A stretch of 64,000 nt of DNA from Campylobacter sp. MIT 21-1684 (lineage in GTDB: Bacteria; Campylobacterota; Campylobacteria; Campylobacterales; Campylobacteraceae): NCBI RefSeq assembly GCF_026241315.1, contig NZ_JAPHNA010000005.1, forward strand, positions 29,027-93,026, read 5' to 3'. Shown one piece after another: positions 28,849 through 38,614 of the stretch; position 1 is the first letter of the stretch; every line of letters begins with the position of its first letter. Under the pieces are notes generated by a model. The model saw only the letters and a program-made list of their open reading frames with translations. It was not told the origin of the DNA and did not search any database. Both the position numbers and the translations under genes were made by a program.

Positions 28849-30351
28849 TCATTTTGTCGATTCTAAATCGTGGCATAATTTTTCAAATTTTTGATAATAT
28901 TTCCATTTTTTCAGATAGTGCGGGTATTTTTCCTTGATGTGTTTATAACAACAATCCAAACTTTCTTTAAGTTTTAAGGCTAATTCTTTTTCATTATGAA
29001 GATACTCTAAAATTTGATTTTCATCATAGAGTTTCTCTTTGATATTTTTTTCATTTTCTTCAAAAGAATCCATATAAGAGTGGAGCCAAGTTTGTACCGC
29101 AGTAAAAAGCTCTTTGTTTGATTCTAAAATATGTATTTGCGAACGTTTTACAAGTATAATAATATTTTCAAAAAGCAATTTTCTTGTCTGAAAAATTTTT
29201 TTTGTAAGATCTATAAATTCAGTTTTATTAGGATGAAGAGCGTGAGTTGAAACAAAAATATCAACACCACCTTCGTATTCAAAAAAAGAATCGTTCTTGA
29301 GTTGTTCTAAGTGTTTTTCATGGGCATGTAATCTTACTGGAAGGCTTATTAGAGACCCTTCAAAACGATTGATTCTGTGTGAGAGGAGATTTTGTAGAGT
29401 TTTCTCATCTTCTATATGAAAACCACAGAGTTTTTGTAATTTTTTATAGGTATGAAAAGCATTTTCAGGACTTATTTGTGTAAATTCAAGGCAAAATGGT
29501 GTAATATTTAAATTTTCAAGCACATGAACTGTTTTATAAAAATCAAAGCAAAACCCAAACCAGCCCTTATCTTTAAAAGCAACTGTTCGATTGATATCAG
29601 GCTTGTCTTTGTTTCCATAATAAGAAATTTTTGCAAAAATGTCGTTTTTCTTCCAGTCCATAGCTAAAGTGAAGTCTGTAACCCCTTTTTTAAGGGCTTC
29701 ATTATCAACATGATTTACGGCCAGTCGAAACAAAGAAATAGGATCTCTTACAATGTAAGCAACTTTTGTGTCGCTTAAAAGCAAATGAAAAAATTTAAAA
29801 TTCCTAAACCCTACAGTGATGATTTCAGGTTTATGTTGAAGGCAGAATTTATATAATCTGTTTGTATTGTCCCAAAAACCATCAGCATTCCAAGCTCCAC
29901 AAGCATTATTATCAAAAGTGTAGATTCGTTTTTTATTTAAAAGTTCTGTGGCAAGAATATTCATCATAGTTCCACTACTTTGTATAGACATCCAAACAAG
30001 TTTTGGCGTGTAATTGAGTGGTAAATTTAGATCCCAAGCTAAATCAGCACCGAGTTTGTTATAATCAGCAGTTTTTGGATCGATTAGACTAGGATAAAGG
30101 GAAAGTTTTGAAAGAAATTTTTTATTAAATTCCTTGCTTTCAAGCCAAGTTTGTATTTCATCAAAGTGTGATACAAAAAAATGGGAATTGATGAATATAG
30201 TTTGCATTAAAGCTTCATAATCTTGGAATTTGTCCAAGAGTTGTACAATTTTTTCTTCCTTTTCTTCATAATGTTTGAGAATTTCTTGTTTGTCGTAAGT
30301 TAGTTGGGTTGTATCTTTGAGAAGTAAAGAACGAAATTGTTTGGTTTTCAT
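28849..30351 (-). CDS. DUF2972-like Campylobacter protein, possibly sulfotransferase-fold
   Basis: The 500-residue protein carries the AWDLNLPLNYTPKLVW stretch (about residues 105-120) that I associate with DUF2972, a family found in variable Campylobacter loci. The segment after it (SSGTMMN, residues 125-131) and VRDP (201-204) resemble the 5' and 3' phosphate-binding loops of PAPS-dependent sulfotransferases; that fold assignment is inference. The C-terminal third is rich in Lys/Glu helices. No signal peptide or membrane helix. From memory of C. jejuni, flgB and mltG are neighbours, so this gene looks like an insertion between them. Confidence 0.6.
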   Translation of the reverse strand: MKTKQFRSLLLKDTTQLTYDKQEILKHYEEKEEKIVQLLDKFQDYEALMQTIFINSHFFVSHFDEIQTWLESKEFNKKFLSKLSLYPSLIDPKTADYNKLGADLAWDLNLPLNYTPKLVWMSIQSSGTMMNILATELLNKKRIYTFDNNACGAWNADGFWDNTNRLYKFCLQHKPEIITVGFRNFKFFHLLLSDTKVAYIVRDPISLFRLAVNHVDNEALKKGVTDFTLAMDWKKNDIFAKISYYGNKDKPDINRTVAFKDKGWFGFCFDFYKTVHVLENLNITPFCLEFTQISPENAFHTYKKLQKLCGFHIEDEKTLQNLLSHRINRFEGSLISLPVRLHAHEKHLEQLKNDSFFEYEGGVDIFVSTHALHPNKTEFIDLTKKIFQTRKLLFENIIILVKRSQIHILESNKELFTAVQTWLHSYMDSFEENEKNIKEKLYDENQILEYLHNEKELALKLKESLDCCYKHIKEKYPHYLKKWKYYQKFEKLCHDLESTK

Positions 30352-30376
30352 TGTATCCTTTCTAATTGCGAAAAGT

Positions 30377-31261
30377 TTATTTTTGTTTTTTTATGAGAGC
30401 ATTATGTTCGTTAAATGTTGTGCTAAAAGTATGCAAGCCTGTGTTTTTATTGCGCACAAAATACAAGTATTCGCTTTTTGCAGGAAAAATCGCAGCTTTA
30501 ATTGCATTTAAAGAAACATTGCAAACAGCTTCTTGTGGCAAACCTTGAATTTTATATGTATTATAAAAGCTTGTATCTTGTTTGATTCTTTGTGGTGTGA
30601 TTTTATCGTGAGAATACATACCGTAGTTTAAGGTACCATCCATTTGAAGTTTCATTCCTTTTTTTAATCTGTTGTAAATGACACTTGCAATAAAAGGCAT
30701 TTCAGTTTCACTAGCCGCTTCTTTTTGAATGATAGAGGCGACGATGATATATTGATGCCATTTTTTTTCATTGAAACTACCAAAGATTTTTTCAGCTGCT
30801 TTTTTATATGAATTGTTTGCATATGTAAGGAGAATTTTTATAAGTAAGTCTTCACTAATTCCTTTTGGAATTTTGTAAGTCTCCGGAAAAAATACACCTT
30901 CTGCATAAGGAGATTGTTTGTGAAATTCAAGCCAGAGTTTTTTTTCGTCAAGCTCTAATTGCTTGGCAGCAAGTTGAAAGAAAATAGCAGTAGTTTCACC
31001 GGGTATGAGAGTAAGTGTTTGAAGTGCTGCTTTTGCAATAGTAAGCTTGTGTAAAAATTCAGCTCGATTTAATGTTTGAGTCCCTAAAGCTATCCAGCCT
31101 GATTGTGGAGAACCTAAAAAAAATAAAAGATATTTGTCAATATTGCTCATTTGGTAATTATATTGTTTTAAATGTGTTATAATTTGAGAGATAGAACCTT
31201 GAGGAATGAAAACGACCGAAGCACTTTGCAAGGGTTGGATTAAATAATACAAAAGGCCCAA
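30377..31261 (-). CDS. mltG: Endolytic murein transglycosylase MltG (YceG)
   Basis: MltG is a membrane-anchored lytic transglycosylase that cleaves nascent glycan strands. Family features include the LysM-like N-terminal part, the catalytic-domain GVFFPETYKIPKG, ASIIQKEAASETEMPFIASVIYNRL (catalytic Glu) and LQMDGTLNYGMYSHD. The start is unresolved: a hydrophobic anchor (RNFFFFWILGLLYYLI) extends upstream of the TTG used here, but the next in-frame ATGs (31372, 31450) lie inside the divergent AsmA-like gene. No convincing ribosome site was found. Confidence 0.85.
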   Translation of the reverse strand: MGLLYYLIQPLQSASVVFIPQGSISQIITHLKQYNYQMSNIDKYLLFFLGSPQSGWIALGTQTLNRAEFLHKLTIAKAALQTLTLIPGETTAIFFQLAAKQLELDEKKLWLEFHKQSPYAEGVFFPETYKIPKGISEDLLIKILLTYANNSYKKAAEKIFGSFNEKKWHQYIIVASIIQKEAASETEMPFIASVIYNRLKKGMKLQMDGTLNYGMYSHDKITPQRIKQDTSFYNTYKIQGLPQEAVCNVSLNAIKAAIFPAKSEYLYFVRNKNTGLHTFSTTFNEHNALIKKQK

Positions 31262-31286
31262 TATCCAAAAGAAAAAGAAGTTGCGA

Positions 31287-33839
31287 ATGAAAAAAAAGAT
31301 TGTATATATTTTTTTAGTTTTGTGTACGTTTGCATTTGTGATATTTTTTGTATTGAAAAACGGAATTACCATATCAAGTGTCCAATTTGATTTTTTAAAA
31401 TTAGAGCAATTATATATTAAGTTAGATAAAAAACTAATACTTAGAGCCAAAAAAATTACTTTAAATAAACAGCAGCCAATATCAGAGGATTTTACAAACG
31501 ACAGATTTGTTTCAAAAGAGATTTTAAATATTATAAAACAATTAGAGTATCTTTACACCTTTGTTGAGGAAATTGACATACAAAGTCTTAATATTAAAAA
31601 CAATAACATACGTATACTTTTTAAGGATGATGAATTTTTTGTAGATAATGACGCGTTATTTTTAAAGCTGATTTTAGAACACAAAGTCAATCAAATTGAT
31701 GCTGTAATTGACAAGCTTTTGTTAAAAGAGTATCAACTTGGTATTAATGGAAAATTAAGTATAAACACAAAAAGCGAATTCTATCATTTTGTTGGAAATG
31801 CCGTTTCAGATTCATTGAATTTTAATCTTACTCTTTCATATAAAAATAAAGGATTGGCTTATAAATTTGAAAATCTTACCCTTACAAATTTGCCACAGCT
31901 GCATACAAGATTGGAAAAAAAAATTACTTTACCTCAAGAGCTACGATTATGGCTTGTTGATAATATTCAAGCACAGTCTTATCATTTAGATTTTCTTCAA
32001 GGTTTTGTTGATTTTAGTGCAAAGAAATATTATTTTAATGATATAAGTGCAAAAGGTTTTGCAGATAAGGTGCAAATTTTCTTGGATAAAAAGAGCATTC
32101 CTGTTGTAATTCCTTATCTTGAATTAAATTTGCAAAAACAAAAGCTTGAATTTTCCTTCAAGCAAGCCTCGTATAACAAGACAGACTTAAGCGCAAGTGA
32201 AGTGTATTTGTATGATATTCTGAATTTAGAAAAAGCAGGAATTTTTCTTCGTATCAAGTCAAACAATGCTATCTTTGATGAACAACTCCGTGATACATTA
32301 AAAACATATCATCTTAACATTCCTTTTTATCAGCAAAGCGGTAGAGTTCAAACAGATCTTAAGCTTAAAATCAATTTTAATAAAAAGAATAGTATTTTTT
32401 ATGAAGGTCTATTTTTTGTAGAAAATTCACAACTTTCTTTTGCGAATTTTGATGTTAGTAAAGCTTTGATACAGCTTACACAGAACAGTTTGCATATAGA
32501 AAATGCAAGTATAAAAAATGCTTTCTTAGAAGCAGATTTTGCTGCTGATTTTAATTTAGCGACAAAAAAAGCTGAATTAAATGCACAAATAGCAAGATTA
32601 CATTTTGGTGATGATGTATTTGATATGAGAAATAAAATGCTTAGAGCAAGACTTGATTATAACCAAGATATAATTTTAGAAGTGCCTGAATTTGCTTTGA
32701 CTTTAAATTTTACAGATGGGCTTGAAGCAAGAGCTGATAATGTAAATGCTTTTGTTGCATACTTGCCAAGATTAAAACAATTTGGTGTTCTTGGTGCAGA
32801 TTCTCTTGCATATAAGAGTTTAAATTTTGATGATTTTATTTTTGATATTAAGAATCTTCGTTTTGAAAATGGTTTTTTTGTTAATGGCAAACCTTATCAA
32901 AAAGATAGTTTTGTTGTAACTAAAAATAAAGGCATTATAAATATCCATTCTCTAAGTGATACAGTCAATGTTGTTTTAAATGAACAGAAAAAAGAAATTA
33001 AGCTTAAAAACATAAATTATAGATATAAACAAGATAAAAATGTCAATGCTTTTGATATTCGCTCAAATACTCAAAATATTACCCTTGATGCTACCAATGT
33101 TGCTTTGTTGTTAGTAGACTTTAACAAAACTTTAGCTTTTGATAAGCTTCAAACTACTTTAGAGGGTAGTGTTTTAAATGCTCAAGCTACTCGAGGTGTT
33201 GCGAATTTAAATCTTCATTATTCTCCCGATAATCTTTATTTTACTGCAAAAAATATAGATGATAGTTTTTTAAATGAATTCTTAGAAAAGAAAGCTGTAC
33301 AAGAAGGGGTATTTGATTTAAATATCAGCGGAAGCTCTCTTGAGTATTTTTCTGGAGAATTGAGAGTAAAAAATACTTATGTCAAAGATTTAAAAGGAGC
33401 AAATCAGTTGATTTCTTTTATTGATACTGTTCCAAGCTTGCTTTTATTTAAATCACCAACTTTTAATGAAAAAGGACTTCACTTTCATAGCGGAAAGGTT
33501 GTTTTTAATCGCAAGAAAGATTTATTTCGTTTTGATGCAATTAATTTTAATGGAGATAGTGTTGATATTTTTGGACTTGGAAGTGCGAATTTACGACTGA
33601 ATGAACTTGATTTAGATTTGGAGTTAAAAACTCTCAAATCAGCCTCTCAAACGCTTTCTAAAATTCCTATCCTTAATTATGTAGTTTTAGGAAAAAATCA
33701 AGAAATCAGTACGAATATTAAAGTGAATGGAAGTTTTGAAGAGCCAAAATTTCATACGCAAATTTTAACAGATACTCTTAAAACACCTTTTAATCTTATT
33801 CGCAATATCATAGAATTGCCTGCCAATTTATTTAATTAA
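31287..33839 (+). CDS. AsmA-like / YhdP-type envelope protein (DUF3971 family)
   Basis: This large protein of 850 residues has an N-terminal membrane anchor (VYIFLVLCTFAFVIFFVL) followed by long beta-rich periplasmic sequence. The C-terminal part (DFNISGSSLEYFSGELRVKNTYVKDLKG ... PSLLLFKSP, read in pieces) resembles the AsmA/TamB/YhdP superfamily, thought to shuttle phospholipids between membranes. The start ATG 31287 is a few bases from the presumed mltG start, so the two genes are divergent with almost no space. Assignment to a specific paralogue is not possible here. Confidence 0.75.
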   Translation: MKKKIVYIFLVLCTFAFVIFFVLKNGITISSVQFDFLKLEQLYIKLDKKLILRAKKITLNKQQPISEDFTNDRFVSKEILNIIKQLEYLYTFVEEIDIQSLNIKNNNIRILFKDDEFFVDNDALFLKLILEHKVNQIDAVIDKLLLKEYQLGINGKLSINTKSEFYHFVGNAVSDSLNFNLTLSYKNKGLAYKFENLTLTNLPQLHTRLEKKITLPQELRLWLVDNIQAQSYHLDFLQGFVDFSAKKYYFNDISAKGFADKVQIFLDKKSIPVVIPYLELNLQKQKLEFSFKQASYNKTDLSASEVYLYDILNLEKAGIFLRIKSNNAIFDEQLRDTLKTYHLNIPFYQQSGRVQTDLKLKINFNKKNSIFYEGLFFVENSQLSFANFDVSKALIQLTQNSLHIENASIKNAFLEADFAADFNLATKKAELNAQIARLHFGDDVFDMRNKMLRARLDYNQDIILEVPEFALTLNFTDGLEARADNVNAFVAYLPRLKQFGVLGADSLAYKSLNFDDFIFDIKNLRFENGFFVNGKPYQKDSFVVTKNKGIINIHSLSDTVNVVLNEQKKEIKLKNINYRYKQDKNVNAFDIRSNTQNITLDATNVALLLVDFNKTLAFDKLQTTLEGSVLNAQATRGVANLNLHYSPDNLYFTAKNIDDSFLNEFLEKKAVQEGVFDLNISGSSLEYFSGELRVKNTYVKDLKGANQLISFIDTVPSLLLFKSPTFNEKGLHFHSGKVVFNRKKDLFRFDAINFNGDSVDIFGLGSANLRLNELDLDLELKTLKSASQTLSKIPILNYVVLGKNQEISTNIKVNGSFEEPKFHTQILTDTLKTPFNLIRNIIELPANLFN

Positions 33840-33957
33840 AATTTACTATCTTTCGTGAAAACTAAAATAAAGTTTAAATTTACTCTTGAAAAATTTTCTA
33901 ATTGTAATATACTTTAGTTTTAAAAATAAGAAAATATTTTACTAACAAGGATTAAAA

Positions 33958-36162
33958 ATGCACATTACCTATACTTTGACAGATGAATCTCCAGCACTTG
34001 CGACCTATTCTTTCCTTCCTATCGCTACTGCTTTTTTACATAGGGCTAATATAAGAGTGCAGACCGCTGATATTTCATTGTCTGGTAGGATAATAGCTCA
34101 ATTTAGCGAATATCTAAAAGAGGATCAAAAGTGTGAAGATGCCTTAGAAAAGTTAGGTGAGCTTGTACAAAGACCCGATGCAAATTTGATAAAAACACCA
34201 AATATATCAGCTTCTATTCCGCAACTTAAAATTGCTATAAAAGAACTTCAAGCTAAAGGTTATATGTTACCAAATTACCCAGATCAACCAAAAGATGATA
34301 AAGAATTGCAAATAAAAACAAAATATCAAAAAATTCTTGGTTCAGCAGTAAATCCTGTTTTAAGACAGGGCAATTCAGATCGTCGTTCAACTAAAGCTGT
34401 AAAGGAATATGCTAAAAATAATCCTTATAAAGTTATTGCTTTTAATCCTAATTCAAAAACAAGAGTTTCTTATATGAAAGAAGACGATTTTTTTTCTAAT
34501 GAAAAAGCTGTTTTGATTGCACAAGATTGTCTTGCAGATATAGAATTTATTTCAAACAATGGCAAGTCTGAAAAAATGAAAGAAAATTTAAAATTTGAGA
34601 AAAACGAAATTGTTGATGCAAGTTTTATGAATGTGCAGAAACTTCAAGAATTCTATGAAGAACAAATACAGTTTTGCAAACAAGAAAATCTGCTTTTTTC
34701 TTTGCATTTAAAAGCTACTATGATGAAAGTGAGCGATCCTGTTTTGTTTGGTTATGCTGTGAAAGTATTTTTTAAAGATCTTTTTGAGAATTTTAAAGAT
34801 GAATTGGCACGTTTAGGTGTGAATGAAAACAATGGTATAAGTGAGCTTTTAAGTAAAATAGAGCATTCGGATAAAAAAGAAGAAATTTTGAAAAAATACG
34901 AAGAGATACTAGCAAAACGTGCGGATATTTCTATGGTAAATTCTGATAAAGCAATTACTAACTTACACGTTCCAAGTGATGTTATAGTTGATGCTTCTAT
35001 GCCTGCGATGTTAAAGAATGGAGCAAAACTTTGGGATAAAGAAGGCAAAGAAAGAGATACAAATGCTCTTATTCCTGATCAAACTTATGCAACAATTTAT
35101 GAGGCTGTGATTAAAGATTTACACACAAATGGAACTTTAAACCCTTCGCAATTAGGAAGTGTTTCAAATGTAGGTTTAATGGCAAAAAAAGCTCAAGAAT
35201 ACGGTTCTCACGATAAAACCTTTTTAGCAAAAGAAGATGGAATTTTTAGAATAGTTGCCAATGGCAAAATTTTGCTTGAGCATAAGGTGCAAAAAGGTGA
35301 TATTTACAGAGTGAATCAAGCAAAATTTGATGCTGTGCTTAATTGGATTGATTTAGGTATTGAAAGAGCTGAACTTACAGGTAATGAAGCAATTTTTTGG
35401 CTTGATAGTAAAAGAGCGAGCAATGCGATAATGATAGATTTAGTCAAAGAAAGATTGCAAGAAAAAGGAAAGGATCTTTGTATTTTAGCCCCTTATGAAG
35501 CGTGTTTAAAAAGTTTGGAACTGATTCGTAAAGGCAAGGATGTTATTTCAATTACAGGTAATGTTTTGCGCGATTATTTAACTGATTTGTTTCCTATTTT
35601 AGAACTTGGAACAAGTGCAAAAATGCTTTCAGTTATACCTATGTTAAATGGCGGAGCTATGTTTGAAACAGGAGCTGGTGGGTCAGCACCAAAACAAGTT
35701 GAGCAGCTTGTTGAGGAAAATCATTTACGTTGGGATAGCTTGGGAGAATTTTTAGCTTTGCAGGCAAGCCTAGAATTTTATGCGCTTAAATGCAGCAATC
35801 ATAAGGCTAAGGTTTTAGCTTCTTGTCTTGATGAAGCAATAGGTGAGTGGCTTGAGAACAATAAAAGCCCGTCGCGTAAAGTAAAAGAAGATGATAACCG
35901 TACAAGCCATTTTTATCTTGCTTTGTATTTTGCAAATCATTTAGCAAGACAAGCTAGCGATATAGAACTTCAAAGCTTTTTTAAGGAAATAGCCTTAGAA
36001 CTTAGTTCTAATGAAGAAAAAATACGAAGTGAGTTGAATGATATTCAAGGAGTTAAAGTTGATTTGGGAGGGTATTATAAATTCAATGATGAAAAAACAG
36101 AAAAAATTATGCGTCCAAGCCCGACTTTTAACGCTATTATCGAAAAAATAGGACAGAAATGA
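33958..36162 (+). CDS. icd: Monomeric NADP-dependent isocitrate dehydrogenase
   Basis: This 734-residue monomeric-type enzyme converts isocitrate to 2-oxoglutarate in the TCA cycle. Hallmarks are the start ITYTLTDESPALATYSFLPI, LRQGNSDRRSTKAVKEYAKNNP (substrate-binding region), HLKATMMKVSDPVLFG, and LGTSAKMLSVIPMLNGGAMFETGAGGSAPK. Length fits the monomeric family rather than the 400-residue dimeric form. A ribosome site AAGGA precedes the ATG. The stop overlaps (ATGA) the first codon of the mdh remnant. Confidence 0.96.
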   Translation: MHITYTLTDESPALATYSFLPIATAFLHRANIRVQTADISLSGRIIAQFSEYLKEDQKCEDALEKLGELVQRPDANLIKTPNISASIPQLKIAIKELQAKGYMLPNYPDQPKDDKELQIKTKYQKILGSAVNPVLRQGNSDRRSTKAVKEYAKNNPYKVIAFNPNSKTRVSYMKEDDFFSNEKAVLIAQDCLADIEFISNNGKSEKMKENLKFEKNEIVDASFMNVQKLQEFYEEQIQFCKQENLLFSLHLKATMMKVSDPVLFGYAVKVFFKDLFENFKDELARLGVNENNGISELLSKIEHSDKKEEILKKYEEILAKRADISMVNSDKAITNLHVPSDVIVDASMPAMLKNGAKLWDKEGKERDTNALIPDQTYATIYEAVIKDLHTNGTLNPSQLGSVSNVGLMAKKAQEYGSHDKTFLAKEDGIFRIVANGKILLEHKVQKGDIYRVNQAKFDAVLNWIDLGIERAELTGNEAIFWLDSKRASNAIMIDLVKERLQEKGKDLCILAPYEACLKSLELIRKGKDVISITGNVLRDYLTDLFPILELGTSAKMLSVIPMLNGGAMFETGAGGSAPKQVEQLVEENHLRWDSLGEFLALQASLEFYALKCSNHKAKVLASCLDEAIGEWLENNKSPSRKVKEDDNRTSHFYLALYFANHLARQASDIELQSFFKEIALELSSNEEKIRSELNDIQGVKVDLGGYYKFNDEKTEKIMRPSPTFNAIIEKIGQK

Positions 36163-36225
36163 AGATTGTAATTATCGGTACTGGAAATGCAGGTTAAAGA
36201 AAAGATTGAAAAAATCTTTGATTAA
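36159..36225 (+). pseudogene. mdh: Deleted malate dehydrogenase gene (both ends only)
   Basis: Directly after icd, overlapping its stop by ATGA, is MKIVIIGTGNAG followed by TAA, the start of an NAD-binding Rossmann fold (GxGxxG) as in malate dehydrogenase. One base out of frame follows VKEKIEKIFD and a stop, plausibly the native C-terminus. About 280 codons between them are gone. As I recall, mdh lies between icd and sucC in C. jejuni. The C-terminal assignment is less secure than the N-terminal one. Confidence 0.7.
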
Positions 36226-36247
36226 ATATTAATATAAAGGAGAATAA

Positions 36248-37408
36248 ATGAATATACACGAATACCAGGCGAAGGCTATTTTTGCGCAAAATAGTATCCC
36301 TACATTAAAAGGAAAGGTCGCGTTTAGTGTTGATGAAGCTGTGCAGAATGCTAAAGATTTAGGTGGAAATGTTTGGGCTGTAAAAGCTCAAATTCACGCT
36401 GGTGGTCGCGGACTTGGTGGTGGTGTCAAAATCGCTAAAAATTTAGATGAAGTAAGAACTTATGCAAATCAAATTTTAGGGATGAATTTAGTTACTCATC
36501 AGACAGGACCTGAGGGAAAACTTGTGCAGAAACTTTATATAGAAAGCGGAGCTAATATTATTAAAGAATATTATCTTGCTATACTTTTTAATAGAATGGC
36601 TGAACAAATCACGATTATTGCTTCAAGTGAAGGCGGTATGGATATAGAAAAAGTTGCCAAAGAAAGCCCAGAAAAGATTGCTAAAGTCGGAATTGACCCA
36701 CAAATTGGTTTTAAACTCTTTCACGGACTTGAAGTTGCAAAAGTTTTAGGGCTTGACAAAGAAGAGAGTAAAAAACTTATAGCGATGATTGATAAACTCT
36801 ATCAGCTTTACATAGAAAAAGATATGAATATGCTTGAAATTAATCCTCTTATTAAAACTGCAGAAGGCGACTTTTATGCTTTAGATGCAAAATGTAGTTT
36901 TGATGATAGCGCACTTTATAGACATAAAGATATTGCAGAACTTAGAGATGTTACAGAGGAAAATCCTGCTGAAAGAGAAGCCGGAGAATTCGGTTTAAGC
37001 TATGTAAAACTTGATGGTGATGTTGCTTGTATGGTTAATGGTGCAGGTCTTGCAATGGCGACTATGGATATTATTAATTATAGCGGAGCAAAACCTGCAA
37101 ATTTTTTAGATGTCGGTGGCGGGGCAAGTGCTGAGACTGTTGCTAAAGCTTTTGAAATTATTTTACGTGATAAAAATGTTAAGGTTATTTTTATTAATAT
37201 TTTTGGTGGGATTGTTCGTTGTGATAGAATAGCTAATGGAATTTTAGAAGCAACTAAAAATGTTGAAGTCAATATCCCTATAGTAGTAAGATTAGATGGG
37301 ACAAATGCTTTAGAGGCAAAAAATATCTTAGATAATTCAAATTTAAAGAATATCAAAGCGGCTTCTGATCTCAAAAATGGTGCAGAATTAGTAAAGAGCT
37401 TAGTATAA
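36248..37408 (+). CDS. sucC: Succinyl-CoA synthetase beta subunit
   Basis: The 386-residue ATP-grasp protein forms the nucleotide-binding subunit of succinyl-CoA synthetase. It starts MNIHEYQAKAIFAQ, with WAVKAQIHAGGRGLGGGVK, EINPLI and the C-terminal FINIFGGIVRCDRIANGI. Ribosome site AAAGGAG. It begins 22 bases after the mdh remnant and continues into sucD. Confidence 0.97.
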   Translation: MNIHEYQAKAIFAQNSIPTLKGKVAFSVDEAVQNAKDLGGNVWAVKAQIHAGGRGLGGGVKIAKNLDEVRTYANQILGMNLVTHQTGPEGKLVQKLYIESGANIIKEYYLAILFNRMAEQITIIASSEGGMDIEKVAKESPEKIAKVGIDPQIGFKLFHGLEVAKVLGLDKEESKKLIAMIDKLYQLYIEKDMNMLEINPLIKTAEGDFYALDAKCSFDDSALYRHKDIAELRDVTEENPAEREAGEFGLSYVKLDGDVACMVNGAGLAMATMDIINYSGAKPANFLDVGGGASAETVAKAFEIILRDKNVKVIFINIFGGIVRCDRIANGILEATKNVEVNIPIVVRLDGTNALEAKNILDNSNLKNIKAASDLKNGAELVKSLV

Positions 37409-37417
37409 GGATAGAGA

Positions 37418-38287
37418 ATGAGTATTTTAGTTAATAAAAACACAAAGGTGATTGTTCAAGGTTTTACTGGTAAGGAAGCGACTTTTCACGCTGAGCAATG
37501 TCTGGCTTACGGTACAAATATAGTTGGTGGTGTTACTCCATACAAGGGTGGGCAAAACCATTTGCAAAAACCTGTTTTTGATACAGTAGCAGATGCGGTT
37601 AAGGCGACTGGTGCAGATGTAAGTTTGATTTTTGTACCGGCTTTTGCTGTTGGTGACAGTGTTATTGAAGCAGCTGATGCCGGGATCAAACTTGCTGTAG
37701 TTATTACAGAACATACCCCTGTTAAAGATATGATGTTTGCTAAGAATTATGCCAATAAAAAAGGTATGAAGATTATAGGTCCAAATTGTCCGGGTATTAT
37801 TACTTCAGAAGAATGTAAATTAGGCATTATGCCGGGCTTTATTTTTAAGAAGGGATGTGTAGGACTTATATCAAAATCTGGAACTTTGACATATGAGGCG
37901 GCAAATCAGGTTGTACAAGCTGGATATGGAATTTCAACAGCTGTAGGTATAGGTGGAGATCCGATTATAGGACTTGCTTATAAAGAGCTTTTGAGTGAAT
38001 TTCAAAAAGATAATGAAACAAAAGCTATGGTAATGATAGGTGAAATTGGTGGAAGTTTAGAAGTAGAGGCTGCAAAATTTATTAAAGAAAATATTAGCAA
38101 ACCTGTTGTAGCTTTTATTGCTGGTGCTACTGCTCCTAAAGGAAAAAGAATGGGACACGCGGGCGCTATTGTAGGAAGTGCTGATGAAAGTGCTGCGGCA
38201 AAAAAAGAGGCTTTGAGAAGTTACGGGATTCATGTTGTTGATTCTCCTGCTTTAATTGGTGAAGAAATTAAAAAAATTTTAGCTTAA
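37418..38287 (+). CDS. sucD: Succinyl-CoA synthetase alpha subunit
   Basis: The 289-residue CoA-binding subunit carries the phosphorylated histidine in GKRMGHAGAIV. Other features are the N-terminal VQGFTGKEATFHAEQ, GGVTPYKGG, and IGPNCPGIITSEECKLGIMP. It lies 9 bases after sucC. Confidence 0.97.
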   Translation: MSILVNKNTKVIVQGFTGKEATFHAEQCLAYGTNIVGGVTPYKGGQNHLQKPVFDTVADAVKATGADVSLIFVPAFAVGDSVIEAADAGIKLAVVITEHTPVKDMMFAKNYANKKGMKIIGPNCPGIITSEECKLGIMPGFIFKKGCVGLISKSGTLTYEAANQVVQAGYGISTAVGIGGDPIIGLAYKELLSEFQKDNETKAMVMIGEIGGSLEVEAAKFIKENISKPVVAFIAGATAPKGKRMGHAGAIVGSADESAAAKKEALRSYGIHVVDSPALIGEEIKKILA

Positions 38288-38297
38288 AGGAAATATT

Positions 38298-38606
38298 ATG
38301 AGTATAAGTGCCCCCAAAGACACTCCTGTTTGGGTTGATGAGCATAGATGTAAAGCGTGTAATATCTGTGTGAGTTATTGTCCAGCTGGAGTTTTAGCGA
38401 TGCGTGATGATATTCACGCCGTTTTAGGTCAAATGATAGAAGTAGTGCATCCTGAATCCTGTATAGGTTGCTCTGAGTGCGAAACGCATTGTCCTGATTT
38501 TGCTATTATGGTAGCAAAAAGAGATGAATTTAAATTTGCTAAACTCACTCCAGAATCTAAAGAAAGAGTTGAGGCGATTAAAAAAAATAAATATAAAAAA
38601 TTATAG
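38298..38606 (+). CDS. oorD: 2-oxoglutarate:acceptor oxidoreductase delta (ferredoxin-like) subunit
   Basis: This 102-residue ferredoxin-type subunit binds two [4Fe-4S] clusters through CKACNICVSYCP and CIGCSECETHCP. OorDABC oxidises 2-oxoglutarate to succinyl-CoA with an electron carrier in place of NAD, and is oxygen-sensitive. It is the first of four tightly packed oor genes and lies 10 bases after sucD. Confidence 0.96.
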   Translation: MSISAPKDTPVWVDEHRCKACNICVSYCPAGVLAMRDDIHAVLGQMIEVVHPESCIGCSECETHCPDFAIMVAKRDEFKFAKLTPESKERVEAIKKNKYKKL

Positions 38607-38614
38607 GAAAAATG

